From: Ixodes scapularis
Lineage: Eukaryota; Arthropoda; Arachnida; Ixodida; Ixodidae
Assembly (NCBI RefSeq): GCF_016920785.2
Contig: NW_024609857.1
Coordinates: 126,535,094 to 126,599,093 of the forward strand
Length of the DNA stretch: 64,000 nucleotides
Direction of reading: 5' to 3'
The notes under the pieces are model-generated. The model worked only from the letters and a program-made list of their open reading frames with translations. It made no database searches and was not told the DNA's origin. Numbering within the stretch: position 1 is the stretch's first letter; each line of letters starts with the position of its first letter. A program made the translations under genes and the position numbers. Below are positions 32,531-42,720 of the stretch, in pieces.

Positions 32531-32844
32531 AAAAAAAAACCGCATCTCCACGTGGTGAATGATGTTGTTTGGGGCGAAGCTCTGGTGGTGCTTGTCTGCG
32601 TAGGCGCTGAGCCGCAGCATGCCGAGCCTTTCGTTCGTTTTCATCCATGTCAGAAAGAGAATGTGTGGTATATAACATGGTTATATACGCATTTGAGCAT
32701 TTGACCGCAGCGTGGCATGGATGAAAACGAACGAAAGGCTCGGCATGCTGCGGCTCAGCGTCTACGCAGACAATCACCACCAGAGCTTCGCCCCAATCAA
32801 CATCATTCACCACGTAGAGATGCGGTTTTTTTTTTTTTTTTTTT
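32531..32844. mobile_element. Hairpin (foldback) element with ~120-bp arms
   Basis: Arm 32531-32649 and arm 32716-32844 are near-perfect reverse complements. The outer ends are an A run and a T run next to CCGCATCTC/GAGATGCGG, with a 66-bp loop that is itself partly palindromic (TATAACATGGTTATA). Both arms encode the same peptide-like frame when read inward, which is a consequence of the symmetry. Confidence 0.85.
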
Positions 32845-33503
32845 AGCAATATATATCTAACTGTATATGGAAGATCCCTTAAACTTGGTTCTGAATGATC
32901 ATCGTGGAATTAAAAAATATATATATTACTTCAACTAAACTAGTTTAAGAATCATTATCGCAGATTCAACAGCTTGTTGACTATTCACGAAATATTAGGC
33001 TCCGTTGTTATTAGTGACGTTCCTATCGTCTTATGTATTTCTTAATAAATACAGCCGACAATGTAATTGACAGTTTTTACCACGCGAAAATAAAACAGAA
33101 GTAAATTGCGAAGCTAAACCGCCATCCTACGATGTCAACCACAATACATTCCTCTTCCGATCGCAAAGCTAAAAACCTTCTTTTAAGCGAAACGTATCTG
33201 CCACGCTAACTAAATATCAAGCCCACGAAAATAAAGACGCTAACATCTGCCATATTTATGTCCTCTCGCTACTGAAACATGACCAACTGATTTACTGTTT
33301 ACTTGCCTGCTAAACGCGCCTATGGTGTCTCCAGCTTCCTTCCCCATTAAATCTGCACCGCTGTACTGCGTGATTTGCGACTAATTACACTGAGAAGCAC
33401 CATCGTAATACTCAACGAGTCCGGTAGCTTGAAATCGGTGTGACTACAATTTGAAAGCGCGCTAACATATTTTGCGATTAGAAAAAAATCAGAACGACGA
33501 CCT
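32845..33503. other. AT-rich non-coding sequence left of the Harbinger unit
   Basis: No gene recognised on either strand. Confidence 0.4.
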
Positions 33504-34379
33504 GGGGGGGCTAAGCTCGGCGCGGCGAGATCGAGGCGAGTTCTCCGCCTAACTCGCCGACCGCCGCGATTGGTCGGCGCCGTGCATGACGACACGCGCA
33601 GACACTCCCTAGATCGTGACGTCAGAACGGAGGGTTTGAGGCGGTCGGAGAGTTGCATATTCGGAACTCGCGGCGAGATGCGGTGACGTCATTGTGACGT
33701 GGCAGAAGCCGCCGCGGATGGGAAAAGCTTGCCGGCTCCGACCTAGGCGAGCTTGGGCGAGTAGGGCGCGAGATCAGGGAGAAGCGTCCAAAATGTCAGC
33801 GCTTTTGTTCGTGTTTCGCCGCCGGCGTAGGTACTTAAACCACGCCAACGCGTTTGACATGGACGACGTTCATTTTCAACGACACTATCGCCTCTCGAAA
33901 GACGTGGTAAGGTGGCTGTGCGACGAACTGCGTGACGATCCTGGCTTGAGACGGTGGAGCCGTGTACGGACCGTCGTCACCGTTAAACAGCAAGTCCTCG
34001 TGGCGTTGCGGTTTTTCGCGACGGGAAGCTACCAGGGGTTGGTGGGGAGCGACCGAAACCTCTCCGTCCACCAGACTACGGTGAGCTCAGCCGTCCGTGC
34101 CGTGGCCGTGGCCATCGTTCGCCGCCTGAACCCCGCGTGGGTCGCTTTCGCTGAGACCGTGGAAGAACGTGCGGCCACACAGGAAGCCTCCCTGCGACGA
34201 GGCACCCTCCCGGGCGTCGTTGCGTGCGTCGACGGGACGTTCGTGGCCATCAAGGGTCCGTCACGGTTCGACCGAACCGTCACCAAGGCGTTGTATTGGT
34301 GTCGCAAGCTCCCCTACGCGCTAAACGTCATGGTTGTAAGTTTCCATTTTCGGCTCCTACCGAGTTTGTAACATGTGGT

Positions 34380-34660
34380 CACGTTTGTTGTAATCTGAAA
34401 TCGTTATAAATCGGGGGCTTGGGGGGCGGGGGGGGCGGGGGGGGGGGGGGGCGGGCTGGGGGCTGGGGTTGAGGTGACTAGGATGCCCACGACATGGGGT
34501 GTGGAGAGGGGGATGGGGGGTCACAATGCATGTGTATATTACAAGATCGGCTAATTTTTTTTTTTTTTTTAGGAGGAAGGCGGGCTGGTTGGCTCGCTGG
34601 CTGGCTGGCTGAAGCCCCATGAGCCCTCCCCATGGCTACGCCCCTGGGTCCGAGTAGTAA
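34380..34660. repeat. G-rich repeat within transposase intron 1
   Basis: G-dominated sequence at 34412-34470, a 19-nt T run, CTGGCTGG units and a GTAGCCATGGGG-type motif (minus strand) related to the element at 29280. Probably a separate insertion. Confidence 0.5.
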
Positions 34661-35294
34661 TTGCTGCACAGCTCTATGGACATTGTAAGAGTGTCGGGAG
34701 ACGTGCTTCTATTTATAATTTATACCTGTTGATGTGCACCGAGGGCACCGGTAGAAGCATATTGCACAATACTATTGACAGATGCTTGTTTTCTTTTTCA
34801 CAGTGCGCGGGATCACTGCTAAGTTGTCTTTTTCAAAATGAAAGGAACGTAACAGATGTACACAAGCTGTGATCATCTGTTTGTCTCTCTCTTACTGTCG
34901 CACTCTTATTTTTTGCAGGTGTGTGACGCCAACATGCGAATCCTGGCAGTCGACCCTTCGATGCCTGGCTGCTCACATGACGCCCTTGTGTGGAAGCAGT
35001 CTTGGGTGCGGCAGCAGTGCATCGCTGGCAGGCTCATCAGGCACGGGGAGTACTTACCCGGTGAGTGTACCTAAAGTGGCAGCACATTGTCAGCTCGCAT
35101 GAAAACAAAATGCAGAGTACCCAGACGTTTCCTGACTTTCACATGAACAGATTGCTGTAGAACTATACACCAGTGTTTGGATGACTGGCCTAAAGCAAGG
35201 CGTCGTGCAAAGGCTCACTTTCATGTCCTTGCTCGAGGCTCTGGAGCAGAGATGAGGAATTTAACAGTTCATCTTTAGTGTTGAACTGTTGAAA

Positions 35295-35684
35295 TCAAGA
35301 AGTGTTGTCAGTTAACCACTGAATTACACTAGGCACTGCGAGAAAAGGAAAGAGAGGAGTGGGATTGATAGGTGTTCCGTGTCCAGCCTCCAGCTGCAAA
35401 CAAGCTCCTTCAAGTGTACCATTGCGTTTTATTTCAATCTCATCAAGGTGAGACTCTCGCGGGTAACAGACATGAGAGATACTCTTGGAGATAGCCTTAC
35501 GGTCCTCATTCCCAGAGCTTCCACAGCATTTTCCAAAAACTCGTTTCCAAGGCGTGTCATCATCACCATAGTCGGTGTCATCTGTAAAAACCTGTTGAGG
35601 CGGCAAACACCTGATATTGGTTGACAGGTCTGCGGCGTCTCTGGCATGCAAATAAGATATAGCGGTGGTTTCAACAAGTAGCAC
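35295..35684 (-). other. 129-codon open frame antisense in transposase intron 2
   Basis: Open frame with an acidic segment (DDTDYGDDDTPWKR) followed by basic and Cys residues. No family recognised. Its length in intron sequence is notable, but codon-level support is lacking. Confidence 0.25.
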
Positions 35685-36200
35685 TCGTTATCAGCACTAC
35701 TCAGAAGCTACCAGGTTAACGCTGAATGCACACCACCTGCTTGTGGAAACGGCTTATGGAGGGTCGGACGGGATAAATTAAATTTGGTTAAAACGCAGCA
35801 TGTGGTTCACATATCTGAGATTAGACTTGCTATTTTTCATGCAGGAAACAGTGGTTACCCGTTGGAGCCATAGCTCATGACTCCCGTGCCTGGCCGGCCA
35901 GCTCTCTCCACACCTGCCGGGCGTTACAACGCTGCCCACGCCTCAATGAGGTCGGTGGTGGAGCGCTGTATTGGGCTGCTGAAAAGTCGTTTTCGATGCG
36001 CGCAAAAACACCGGGTTCTTTACCACTATCCAAGGATCGCCGGCACGATCGTGGCAGCCTGTGCAGTGCTCCACAACATCTGCCTCAGCGCAGGGGAATC
36101 GGATCCGGGATCATCGTCGTCGGAATCTGAGTCGTGCAGCGGCTCTGACGATGACAGCGAGGCAGACGATGACAGCGAGGCGAGGCAAGTGTACGGATGA

Positions 36201-37058
36201 AGGTACCTTATGCAGTGATGCCCGGCTAGCAAAGTGTTGCTAGAGGGGAAAGGAGCTGGTATCAACACCTTTACCCACGCATGTGTTGAACCATTGATGG
36301 GGCACATTGCCGGGCAGTTTATAACTCTTCTCTCAACAGTTGCTTCCGAGGAGGCTCATGGGCTCTTGTTAAACTCAACTGACATATGTAGTTTGTTATA
36401 CGCCCTGTTTTCGTCAGCCAACATGCATTGTTCAAGATTTCGCTTGGTGTACAGATTCCTATGTGGTTGCAGAGGTTGCGAGGTATCTAAAACTTCAGAA
36501 AAAGTGCTTGTGAAAAAACTCTTTCACAACATGCATATAGTTGTCGGTCCCTGCCTGTGAATGAATAGGTCACACTGACGCATAGCTTAAGGCAAACAGA
36601 ACTTGCTCTTAGTTCTAATCTTTATGGGGAAGAATGTTTGATGGTTGCAAGAACAGGGGCTTTGCAGTCCAGAGCTTGCACAGCTGGTTTCACGAGCTCT
36701 TCAAGACAGAAGCTTTGGGTATCTCCTAGTCGCAATGCTTTTCAAGGACAGGGTGGGGGATATTAGCTCAGCCTCGCAACTTTTGTCGTTACGAGGGAAA
36801 AGGTTACATGATTTGTTGCTATTGATGGAGATGAGGGTTAATTTGTTTACATGTTCCATGTCCCTCGTACGGTGGGACGCCAGCTTTTGTTACAATAGGT
36901 CATACGGCCACCTACATAATCAAGAGCGGCAGTAGTTCATTTCACAGAATGTTCCAGATTTCTCCACGTAAATGTTTGTGAAACATGCTAGAAACGAAAT
37001 GAAATGACCACATCTTGTAAATCTTTGTTGACAATGATTCATAGAATACTATTAGGAA
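36201..37058. other. 3' flank of the transposase, no other gene seen
   Basis: AT-rich sequence between the transposase stop and the pogo-like element; no coding motif. May contain the transposase 3' UTR. Confidence 0.4.
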
Positions 37059-37060
37059 TA

Positions 37061-37775
37061 CAGTCGCCCACCAATTTTTCGGATGCAAATAATTCACGCT
37101 TGTTCGATATTTCTGGCCTAAAGGAGGAACCGTGACCTACCCGATAGAAAGAGTGCATATTCACAAGTGATGTATCGGACAGCTTGAAGTCCGAACGTTT
37201 GATTTTTGGAAAAAATCGTCGCGAGCGATCACCATGAAGCACCACCGCCAAGCGGCTATTTTGAATTCTTGGTTTGGCAGGCCTCATTGAGTACTGCTAA
37301 GTTTGCTGCTACGTGATGCTGTATGGGCTATTTCTTTTATTCTACTTGCTTTTCATTATCATCATCATTGTTGTTACCATTTTTCTTTGTTGATTCGCCA
37401 TTGCAGTAGTGGACTTGCGCCTCATCTCGACCTCGTTTCGGTGAATCGTGTTTTTGGAAAACGCTAGCTTGGACGTCATTGCCCATCTGTTCTTCGCTGC
37501 TATGATGTTTTGCTAAGAAGCGCAGAAAGTACTCGACCATAACGCTAGAAAAGAAGGCAGCAATTTTTAAGTTAATAAAAAGTTGCTGAACGCAAACGGG
37601 CGTAACCTAAAACAAGGCGCGTAGACATAACCCGAAGTAAGCTACTATTTATGGCTTTTTTAAGCCGGCTTAGACGTAATAAAGGCAGTTTTTTAATCTG
37701 CTGAATTTTCAGACTACTCTCTTATTCAGACGGTTTTTCAATCACTGCGAAGTCCGAAATATCAATTGGAGACTG
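37061..37775. mobile_element. Pogo/Tigger-like non-autonomous element, TA duplication
   Basis: The ends CAGTCGCCCACCAATTTTTC and, inverted, CAGTCTCCAATTGATATTTC both begin CAGTC and continue into TTTCGGA. TA precedes 37061 and follows 37775. 715 bp, no transposase motif. The CAG start and TA duplication point to the pogo branch of Tc1/mariner. Confidence 0.75.
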
Positions 37776-37825
37776 TATACATTGTCCTAAAAATAATTAT
37801 GCAGGACTACAAACTCTGTAGCATT

Positions 37826-38269
37826 TCATACAACAAATACAGGGGTAGGAATGACTTCGTCCAACTGCAGCGGTGTTAGGGGCCTGCTCGGCACAAGCAC
37901 GACGCGCTGGAATGTGGTGGCCAACATGGCCACAAGCAGCAGGAGTGCTCTGGGCACCTGCATGGCCGCAGCCTGCTGTTCCATGGCTGCGGCTTGCCGC
38001 TCCATCGCCGCAGCCTGCCGCTCCATCGCTGCAGCCTGCCGTTCCATGGCAGCGGCCTGCCGTTCCGTTGCGCTGCATTGTCGCCTCATTTCGGTTAGCA
38101 GCGATTCTACGTGCTGGATTGTTAAGAGGTGCATAAGATAACTCGGTTCACGAAAAGTTGCCTGTTTGTCACCATCAACCTCTTTCAACACTCGGTACTC
38201 CGCATATTTTGGACATGTCCCCAAGACAAGTAAGGCCTGTTGCTGTTTCCAATTGCCCGAACATCATTT
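37826..38269 (-). CDS. Candidate exon with heptapeptide repeat ERQAAAM
   Basis: An open frame of about 145 codons runs from near 38269 to the TGA-bounded end at 37826. It reads LVLGTCPKYAEYRVLKEV then an amphipathic helix with LTEMRRQCSATERQ and four to five near-identical ERQAAAM heptads, encoded by a 21-bp minisatellite at about 37966-38060, and ends PTPVFVV. The heptads predict a coiled coil. Phase-0 AG sites (before 38245) could join it to the Myb/SANT-like gene upstream if a GT at the end of that gene's fifth exon (after TSER) is used. It could equally be a separate decayed gene. Family not recognised. Confidence 0.4.
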
Positions 38270-38813
38270 TGTTGATATGTTGTTCAACGACATGCGCAAT
38301 TTAAAGAATATCAGAATGTATATTATTTTAGTACCAGTGTATCATGCAACTTGCAGCAATCGGAGCCATCAGTCTGTAATCAGATGACCTGATAAATCTA
38401 TAAATTGGAAGCACCCCATAATTTGAACATTTCATACTTGCTTTTCTTATTATCATTCTTCCGAATGATTTGGCGTTTGGAATTTACTGTCGGGACATAA
38501 ACGACGAAAACACTGATTATGATGATTCCGAGATAACTCTAAGTACCTCCCCCCCCCCCCCCCCCCCTTTCTGTGTGATTGTCGAAAGGAAATTTCGGGT
38601 CGGGTATTGCCGTATATATAGCATCTATCTTTCTCTAGTCAAACCGTAATCTTCCCTGGTCACGCTTGTACCAGCAACACCAAATTGTAATAGCTGTTAT
38701 TTTTCTCATCATTAGACCATCAATTCTGTACCATAACCGTGCTGCTGAAAGGATAGGAGACAGCAAAGGCATGCACTAACAAATATTGGTACATGCACAT
38801 GCACCAAGACATG
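38270..38813. other. Non-coding with 19-nt poly(C)
   Basis: C run at 38549-38567; otherwise no gene seen. It would be intron or 3' UTR of the Myb/SANT-like gene. Confidence 0.4.
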
Positions 38814-41769
38814 TCAGATGACATCAGCCACCGAGGCAAATGCCGCTTGAGGAAATAGGTCCCATACCCGTTCCGAAGTAGCAGCCCTTGCCTCTTGGAG
38901 GTCCACCAGGCGTCGTTGGTATTCAAGATATTCCTCGGCAGCATCATGGTCCCCCTTGCGTTTTCGACGCCGTGGTGCTTGTACAGGACACTGTGCAAGG
39001 GTGGTTGGCTGGCTGGGAACTGAGGGCGAAAGCAATTGTAAACAAAGTATGAGGTGAACGAGACACAGCCAGTAAGCAGCAAGCAAGGACTCTTTGCCAA
39101 GCTCCATGTGCTATCTCAAAAAGTATTAGAAACACTTGATAAATACCGTAATATGCCCAGAATGTGCATGTTTCACAGTACATGCAATGGTGCTACTTTT
39201 AAAATGTGTGGGAATTATTCAGAAGGTAACTTGGCCACCCAACTGATTGAACTGACCCGTGGTGTCGGCTGCTTCTCCAAGCACACCCGTGCACGGCAGT
39301 CAAGGCTGACGCGGGTGCAACAATTCTGAACGTTAAGGCCTGCCATATGCTATGTATATTTTGTGCAATTGTTTTTTCTTTTTAACTGTACATGTGCTTA
39401 GACACTAATTTTTCAGAAATCTCGCACTTCGATTGCACATTTCCTCAGTATTTTCAGGCAGCACTCTTAATGTGGCCCAAATATTGCTCTTCCATGCAGT
39501 TATCTTGTGGACACGTGTATTGTAAGACCTCGAGTCTGAATGTTATGTAATAAGCCAGGCATTTGTCTTAATTTAGGATCATTCTTAAATTTGTTCTCAC
39601 AGGCAGGACATATATGATTTGAAACACTGATAGCAATGCTTGCTATAGTAAGAAACTTACCGGATGTGTCGGTCGTGCCCTCATATCCAGGTGACAAAAG
39701 CCCGGAAGCTGGTGGTGCAGCTTGGTGTCCTGTTTATATTTGTTCATATTATGAAGGACACATATTAACTGGAACACAGACAGCATTGCTTACTATATTG
39801 AGTAACTTACTGGATGCACCGCTTGTCCCTGGAATCTCCCCAACCGAAACTCTTGATGGCGACTCGGGTGAATGTGGTGGTAGTGCACCCTGAAAGTGGT
39901 GCAGGGTTTTGAAGGTAAATATCTCCGTCGTCTAATGGCAACAGGGACTTGGAGACGGAGGCAAAACAATACTTTTTGGTGAAATGGAAAATGGGGAAAC
40001 TTATTGCTGTATGCTTTAGCAATATTTACAGGTATCGACACTGCACTATGAAACAACATTCAGAAAACTGCGTTTTGCTTTTCTTTTAGGCTGTGGCTAG
40101 GGTTCCCTCCAGACAGAACAGTTGTCATCACTAGGGTCCTGTCTAGACGGAAAGTTAACAAACCTTGTAGACTTCCGTTCAGACAGAATCACATTCACCA
40201 CTGGAGGTCCATGCAGAGAGGACTCTAGCCGCCGCTCAAATTCCGTCCAAACTAAAGAGAAACACCAGACAAGCTCTGTCCAGCTCCACGGGGGTTGGTC
40301 GCGATATGCTGGTGCCCCTGATTCATTTTCGGAGTAACAACTGGCAATGTTCCAGTGTCAAGTTTAGTTTAGTCTTTAAGTTAATTACGATTGTCCCAGC
40401 AATCATGTTTTTTTAAGTTTGTATTTATTGAAAGCCAGGTACAGTGAATGTGGTGGATCATTTTCAAAGTTTTATTTAGGAATGACAACCATTCTAATGC
40501 AAGACCTGAGGCTGGGCGTATTCTTATAATGAAGGAGCAGTTCCTGTCTCCACTTCCCTCAACGGTTCTCCTAGATTGCAGCATATAGTTTTGTATTTAG
40601 GTTTGAATAAAAAGAAACTCGTGTTGTGGCTCCACGTTGTAAATATTCGCAAAAAATATCCTTTGCGTCCGAAAAAATTGACTGAGAGCTTCTTATTGTT
40701 TTTCAATCTTGAAGACGAAAAGACAAAATGCTATCCACTAGGCCCTCTGGACGGAACCCTGCTGGGCCTGCTACCGTTCCACCTGGACAGAACTCTCCTG
40801 CGTCTGCTGCTGTTCAGTCTGGACTGAACTCTAGACACTCCATTCCTCTTATGTTCTTTAGACTTGTCACATTCTGATCCCAAGCAGATCAGTGTGCATG
40901 CTTCATGCTCATTTCAAAACCATAAAACAAAAAAATAACCACATTGGAAAAATCGGCATGGTAGATGGAAGTTTACCCCTTATGTTCAGATGCAGCCTCT
41001 TATTCGTGTAGGTATCCTCGCCAGATAGCACAGTTATGTGGTGTGCTCGACACTTGGCCATAAATTCGTACAATGTGCTAAGCGACCAGCCTCAATTTCT
41101 CGGGGTCCATATATAATACACCTGTATAGGTCCTATGCACAAATAGTCTACTTAGCGCGTCCCAATTTTTCTTGTTTATGTACAATCATTTCAGCTTTAG
41201 AGAAGCTTACGTTCTTACTTCTGGCCGACCAGGCAGCTTCACGGAGCCGCAATCGTTAGATGCGTCGTGGCCAACGACGTCCAGAACGACGCCGGCCTCA
41301 CCGGGCACCGAGCCGCCGCCTGTACCACTGGGCAGGAACGTCGAAAAATGAGTTCTTTCTGATTCGCAGGTATACACAGATTGCACTGACGGGAATTAGG
41401 AGGTCACAGGGCTCGCTCTAGATATCAATGTGACTCCGTAAGGCCAGCGTTCCCGAACAATGACGGGCACATACAGGTTACACATCAAGGATCAAGGGTC
41501 ACTACTACTCACCCACTGCTCTGGCGGAAATCTACTGCCTTTTTTTTGGCCCAGGACACCTTGTCCGTCCAGTAATGTCGCCACCGGGCGGGCCACTTGA
41601 TGGCTGGTCCGAGGGCGTTCAGTTCAGCCGTGAGCTGTCTCCACAGCTTTTCTTTGCCTTCGCGCGTTACCCCTCCAGTAAAACCACCGGCGGCGCGTGT
41701 AATTTGCGAGTGGTCGCGCATGAATGAATACAAGTGCTCTTGTTGAGCAGCAGAAGCTCGAGGCTGCAA
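38814..41769 (-). CDS. Myb/SANT-like DNA-binding protein of the Harbinger unit, 5 exons
   Basis: Exons on the minus strand: A ~41769-41513, B 41327-41219, C 39889-39811, D 39729-39661, E 39019-38814. All introns have GT/AG ends, and phases (2, 0, 1, 1) agree across every join. Exon A encodes a Myb_DNA-bind_5/NAIF1-like domain: QQEHLYSFMRDH, KEKLWRQLTAELNALGPA, WPARWRHYWTDKV, then a basic KKKA end. Exons B-D are Gly/Pro/Ser-rich linker. Exon E gives a basic patch (PRRRKRK, nuclear-signal-like) and a short coiled coil (EYLEYQRRLVDLQEARAA) and ends in TGA. In known PIF/Harbinger elements the Myb-like protein binds DNA and helps the transposase into the nucleus. Upstream of exon A, an ATG-led frame (MSERGRIEHQGRRPRKR) is one base out of register, so a start-proximal frameshift is likely; start uncertain. 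Confidence 0.78.
40094..40850. mobile_element. Inverted-end element with subterminal ~30-bp repeats, in the Myb gene intron 2
   Basis: The left side repeats a GTTCC/TCCAGACAGAAC-type motif three to four times (40094-40260). The right side repeats its inverse (40745-40845). Outer ends are CTAGGGTTCCCTCCAGAC and, inverted, CTAGAGTTCAGTCCAGAC. Between them no coding motif is seen. Clustered subterminal repeats suggest transposase binding sites. Confidence 0.5.
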
Positions 41770-42055
41770 CCTCTTAGCTTGCTTCGCGCTTTCTTGGCCG
41801 TCGTCCTTGGTGTTCTATTCGCCCGCGTTCGCTCATAGCAGACGAACAGCATGCTCACAGTGATTCCTATAAACACATGGGTATTTACGGCAATTTGCAA
41901 CCAGGAACACAATTTATTATTACCTACAGGCTTTGATAATTAGCATCCATGCTTTTTCCGATATTTATTTGTCATTTACGATTTAAATCAAATTAAACCC
42001 TTCACTGCGGAGCGTAGGGGCAAATCGGAGCTACGCTGGGGAACTTCCCGACGTC

Positions 42056-42081
42056 GGGGGGGGGGGGGGGGGGGGGGGGGG
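42056..42081 (+). repeat. 26-nt poly(G) tract
   Basis: Longest of several G/C homopolymers in the window; lies about 115 bp inside the right end of the Harbinger unit. Confidence 0.9.
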
Positions 42082-42197
42082 TCGAAAATATAAGAGGAGG
42101 ACTGGGAAACCTCGCCGGGGAGGAGCCAAAAGAAGCTCCATCCTTCCCTCGCGACGCTGCATCGGAGAGATTCCCGCCGGAGGCGAGCTTAGCCCCC

Positions 42198-42720
42198 TGC
42201 ACGTACACCAAATACGCTGCCGGCAGCGAAGCAGCCAAACCGAGAGGTGGCGCCAGTTACCAGCCTAATCAAAAAAGAACACGACGTTGTGTCTTTTTAA
42301 GTATCAAAGCGTCAGATCCCGCTCGAGCAGAACCTACTGTGTTCGCGGGAGTGTCCTGTATTTCCCTAGTGAAGTATTTGACAACACCGAGTTATTTTTG
42401 AAATGGTTAATTGGTAAACGAAAAGCTATCTACCCTTGTTTCTTTTCATCATTCAGACGCTGAAAGCTGGCGTCCGGCGTTCAATGTTTGTTTTTGAACA
42501 GTAGTAGTGACAAAGGCTTTGCTTTCCCGCGCGCTTTCATCTACTCTTCTCCGTCAGGACATCTCTTTTGAACACCCAACTTGAGCACCAGCTCGTTGCC
42601 TTTAGTCGACCTGGAGGCTGACGAGGCACAGAAGCGTTAATGAAGGTAGAGAGAGATAAAAGTACTGTCGATAGTTGAGGAATTCAAAAAACGACGCCCT
42701 TCAAAATTCCCACGTCGAAT
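42198..42720. other. Non-coding between the Harbinger unit and the gag-like remnant
   Basis: No gene recognised; may include the 5' part of the LINE whose ORF1 remnant follows. Confidence 0.35.

Larger units (their letters stand above)
33793..36200 (+). pseudogene. PIF/Harbinger transposase (HARBI1-like), 3 exons, two lesions
   Basis: Exons are 33793-34335, 34919-35060 and 35845-36200, joined by GTAAGT/CAG, GTGAGT/CAG introns with consistent phases (0 and 1). The protein starts MSALLFVFRRRR (ATG in good context), followed by a helical region (HYRLSKDVVRWL) and the fold motif ALRFFATGSYQ. The DDE_4-type catalytic domain gives VACVDGTFVAI (first Asp), then ALNVMV|VCDANMRIL across intron 1, HDALVW, and VVERCIGLLKSRF (catalytic Glu). 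The second catalytic Asp, normally in GDSGYPL, is Asn here (GNSGYPL). Four codons later the normally conserved Trp of EPWLMTP is TAG. Both are G-to-A changes. The acidic Ser-rich tail ends at TGA 36198-36200. Intron 1 (583 bp) holds a poly(G)-rich repeat. Confidence 0.9.
33504..42197. mobile_element. PIF/Harbinger-type DNA transposon, two convergent genes, ~8.7 kb
   Basis: A plus-strand Harbinger transposase and a minus-strand Myb/SANT-like gene lie between inverted ends that share 14 exact bases: GGGGGCTAAGCTCG at 33506-33519 and its complement at 42184-42197. A transposase plus a Myb-like DNA-binding protein is the two-gene plan of known PIF/Harbinger elements. A clear 3-bp target duplication is not visible (the flanks read ..CCT and TGC..), and poly(G) runs adjoin the right end. 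The borders are therefore inference; the gene pair is well supported. Confidence 0.68.

Noticed and set aside
32441..32849. Two similar peptides on the minus strand (MKTNERLGM..., MDENERKARH...)
   Set aside because: They are mirror readings of the hairpin arms and need no coding explanation.
37985..38060. CRISPR-like short repeats
   Set aside because: The 21-bp units are contiguous without spacers and encode heptads; the window is eukaryotic.
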